Assembly (NCBI GenBank): GCA_004293935.1
Contig: RDZH01000024.1
Span: forward strand, 1 to 53,243
Reading direction: 5' to 3'
DNA: 53,243 nt
From: Alphaproteobacteria bacterium
GTDB lineage: Bacteria > Pseudomonadota > Alphaproteobacteria > Rickettsiales > UBA998
Below the pieces are notes generated by a model. That model was given only the letters and a program-made list of their open reading frames with translations, made no database searches and was not told the origin of the DNA. The position numbers and the translations under genes were made by a program. Below, in pieces: positions 52,265 to 53,243 of the stretch (position 1 is the stretch's first letter; each line of letters opens with the position of its first letter).

Positions 52265-53089
52265 ATGAATTATGCGGCACTTGCACTTACTTTTCCCAAT
52301 ATTGACCCTATAGCGATTGCTATTGGCCCTCTTGCTATTAGATGGTATGCACTCGCCTATATTGCAGGCATTATGGGGGCGTGGTGGTATATTGGCTGGA
52401 TTGAACGCAAAAGACCCCCCGCCTTATTGAATAAATTATTGCGTGACGATATGATCGTCTATGGTGTATTGGGCGTAGTGTTGGGGGGGCGTTTGGGCTA
52501 TACCTTATTTTATAATTTGCCGTATTATCTGGAGCATCCCCTTGATATGCTTAAAATGTGGAATGGGGGCATGAGTTTTCATGGTGGCACGCTTGGGGTT
52601 ATTATCGCATTTTTTGTATTTAGTCGGGTGAAGAAGATTCCGTATCTTGGCTTGATGGATCGTATTTGCTGCGCTGTACCCATAGGGTTGTTTTTCGGAC
52701 GACTTGCCAATTTTATTAATGGTGAGCTTTATGGGCGTATGACTGATTCTGAATTCGGTATGGTATTCCCACATGGAGGACCATTTTTGCGCCATCCCAG
52801 CCAACTCTATGAAGCCGCTCTTGAAGGGGCAGTATTGTTCGTGATTCTATTCGTTCTTGCAGTGCGTACACGTGCGCTGCATTATCCTTCATTGCTTTCA
52901 GGGGTGTTTTTGTTAGGCTATGGCACGGCACGTTTTATGGTGGAGTTTGTACGCGAGCCGGACGAACATCTTGGATTGCTGAATGCAGGTTTGAGCATGG
53001 GACAATGGTTGTGTGTTCCTATGATTGTGATAGGGTGCGGTTTGATAATATGGGCGTTAAGGCGTGGAAAGAAACCTAGGTTCGATTGA
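52265..53089 (+). CDS. lgt: prolipoprotein diacylglyceryl transferase
   Basis: An inner-membrane enzyme that attaches diacylglycerol to the lipobox cysteine of prolipoproteins, needed for the lipoproteins encoded elsewhere in the window. Seven hydrophobic helices; the family signature GRLANFINGELYGR lies near residue 144, HGGTLG near 116 with the essential histidine, and the late YGTARFMVEFVREPD with conserved arginine. 274 residues. Start ATG 52265. It is followed by a dispersed repeat and the start of another gene. Confidence 0.96.
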   Translation: MNYAALALTFPNIDPIAIAIGPLAIRWYALAYIAGIMGAWWYIGWIERKRPPALLNKLLRDDMIVYGVLGVVLGGRLGYTLFYNLPYYLEHPLDMLKMWNGGMSFHGGTLGVIIAFFVFSRVKKIPYLGLMDRICCAVPIGLFFGRLANFINGELYGRMTDSEFGMVFPHGGPFLRHPSQLYEAALEGAVLFVILFVLAVRTRALHYPSLLSGVFLLGYGTARFMVEFVREPDEHLGLLNAGLSMGQWLCVPMIVIGCGLIIWALRRGKKPRFD

Positions 53090-53106
53090 TTTTTCTACTG
53101 TTGCTT

Positions 53107-53147
53107 GCTGCAAATGACGTTTTGCTGTGCTTCCGCTACTCATGTAC
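53107..53147. repeat. second copy of the 41-bp repeat core
   Basis: Matches 14321-14361 (gmk-hisN element) with a single C-to-T difference. The rest of that element is absent here; the sequence diverges after CATGTAC. Confidence 0.75.
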
Positions 53148-53169
53148 TTGTCCATCCCCGTCAAGTTGG

Positions 53170-53208
53170 GTTGATTCACATGCCATAATGTGGCAGAATG
53201 TAATCAAC
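53170..53208. repeat. inverted repeat before the last, truncated gene
   Basis: GTTGATTCACATGCCA (53170-53185) pairs imperfectly with TGGCAGAATGTAATCAAC (53191-53208) around a five-base loop. It may be an operator or leader hairpin for the frame that starts at 53228, or the subterminal hairpin of an element running off the window. Confidence 0.5.
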
Positions 53209-53227
53209 TGGCTGAAGGAGAAGGGCT

Positions 53228-53243
53228 ATGGCACAGATACAGC
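53228..53243 (+). CDS. start of a truncated coding region
   Basis: ATG at 53228 preceded by AAGGAG with a seven-base spacer, a very good ribosome site; only MAQIQ is visible. A second open frame starting at ATG 53188 (MWQNVINWLKEK) also runs to the window end and cannot be excluded. Confidence 0.35.

Overview
The window looks like chromosomal DNA from a moderately AT-rich Gram-negative bacterium, most likely an alphaproteobacterium. The clues are a HisN-type histidinol phosphatase, MlaA/MlaC, SURF1, a RodZ-like gene next to ispG, BON and bactofilin genes, and AstA. The order cannot be fixed from the sequence alone. Almost all genes are housekeeping or envelope genes in short operons, separated by palindromic intergenic repeats. 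There is no prophage, CRISPR array, rRNA operon or complete insertion sequence.

Layout. 1-1750: the end of an unknown gene, nagB, a bidirectional terminator and an orphan gene. 2073-7544: three tandem flagellin paralogues. Each has normal terminal polymerisation domains but carries RTX-like repeats and a PA14-type domain in the variable region. MITE-like palindromic repeats sit between and after them. 8149-11032 (minus): lepA-hemC-hemD, where LepA lacks its whole GTPase domain. 11227-13066 (minus): a DEAD-box helicase whose C-terminal tail is frameshifted by a perfect 40-bp tandem duplication. Then tRNA-Thr, hisN and gmk (minus), amtB (plus), an inverted-repeat element, and terC with an L,D-transpeptidase (minus). 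19473-23736: a Bax-inhibitor-1 family gene, cimA and uup (plus). 23728-27635 (minus): two large, cysteine-rich exported proteins of unknown function. 27823-30939 (minus): a prepilin-like gene, then a BON lipoprotein, bioD and an RDD membrane protein. 31071: lon (plus). 33463-38815 (minus): ettA, infC, SURF1, an M20 hydrolase and astA. 38880-41251: two orphan genes and mlaA-mlaC. 41419-50154 (plus): metF, LytM peptidase-bactofilin, lysC, a nitronate monooxygenase-like gene, RodZ-like, ispG and lpdA. The end holds an orphan gene, tRNA-Glu, a PhaC-like hydrolase and lgt.

How the genes fit together. Envelope building and maintenance are well represented: LytM plus bactofilin, a RodZ-like protein, an L,D-transpeptidase, the Mla lipid-transport parts, a BON lipoprotein and Lgt. 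Haem (hemC, hemD), isoprenoid (ispG), biotin (bioD), aspartate-family (lysC), isoleucine-type (cimA), one-carbon (metF) and amino-sugar (nagB) steps are present as single genes or pairs, not as whole pathways. The strongest candidates for something new are the PA14/RTX flagellin triplet, the G-domain-less LepA, the duplicated and frameshifted helicase tail, and the secreted cysteine-rich gene pair.
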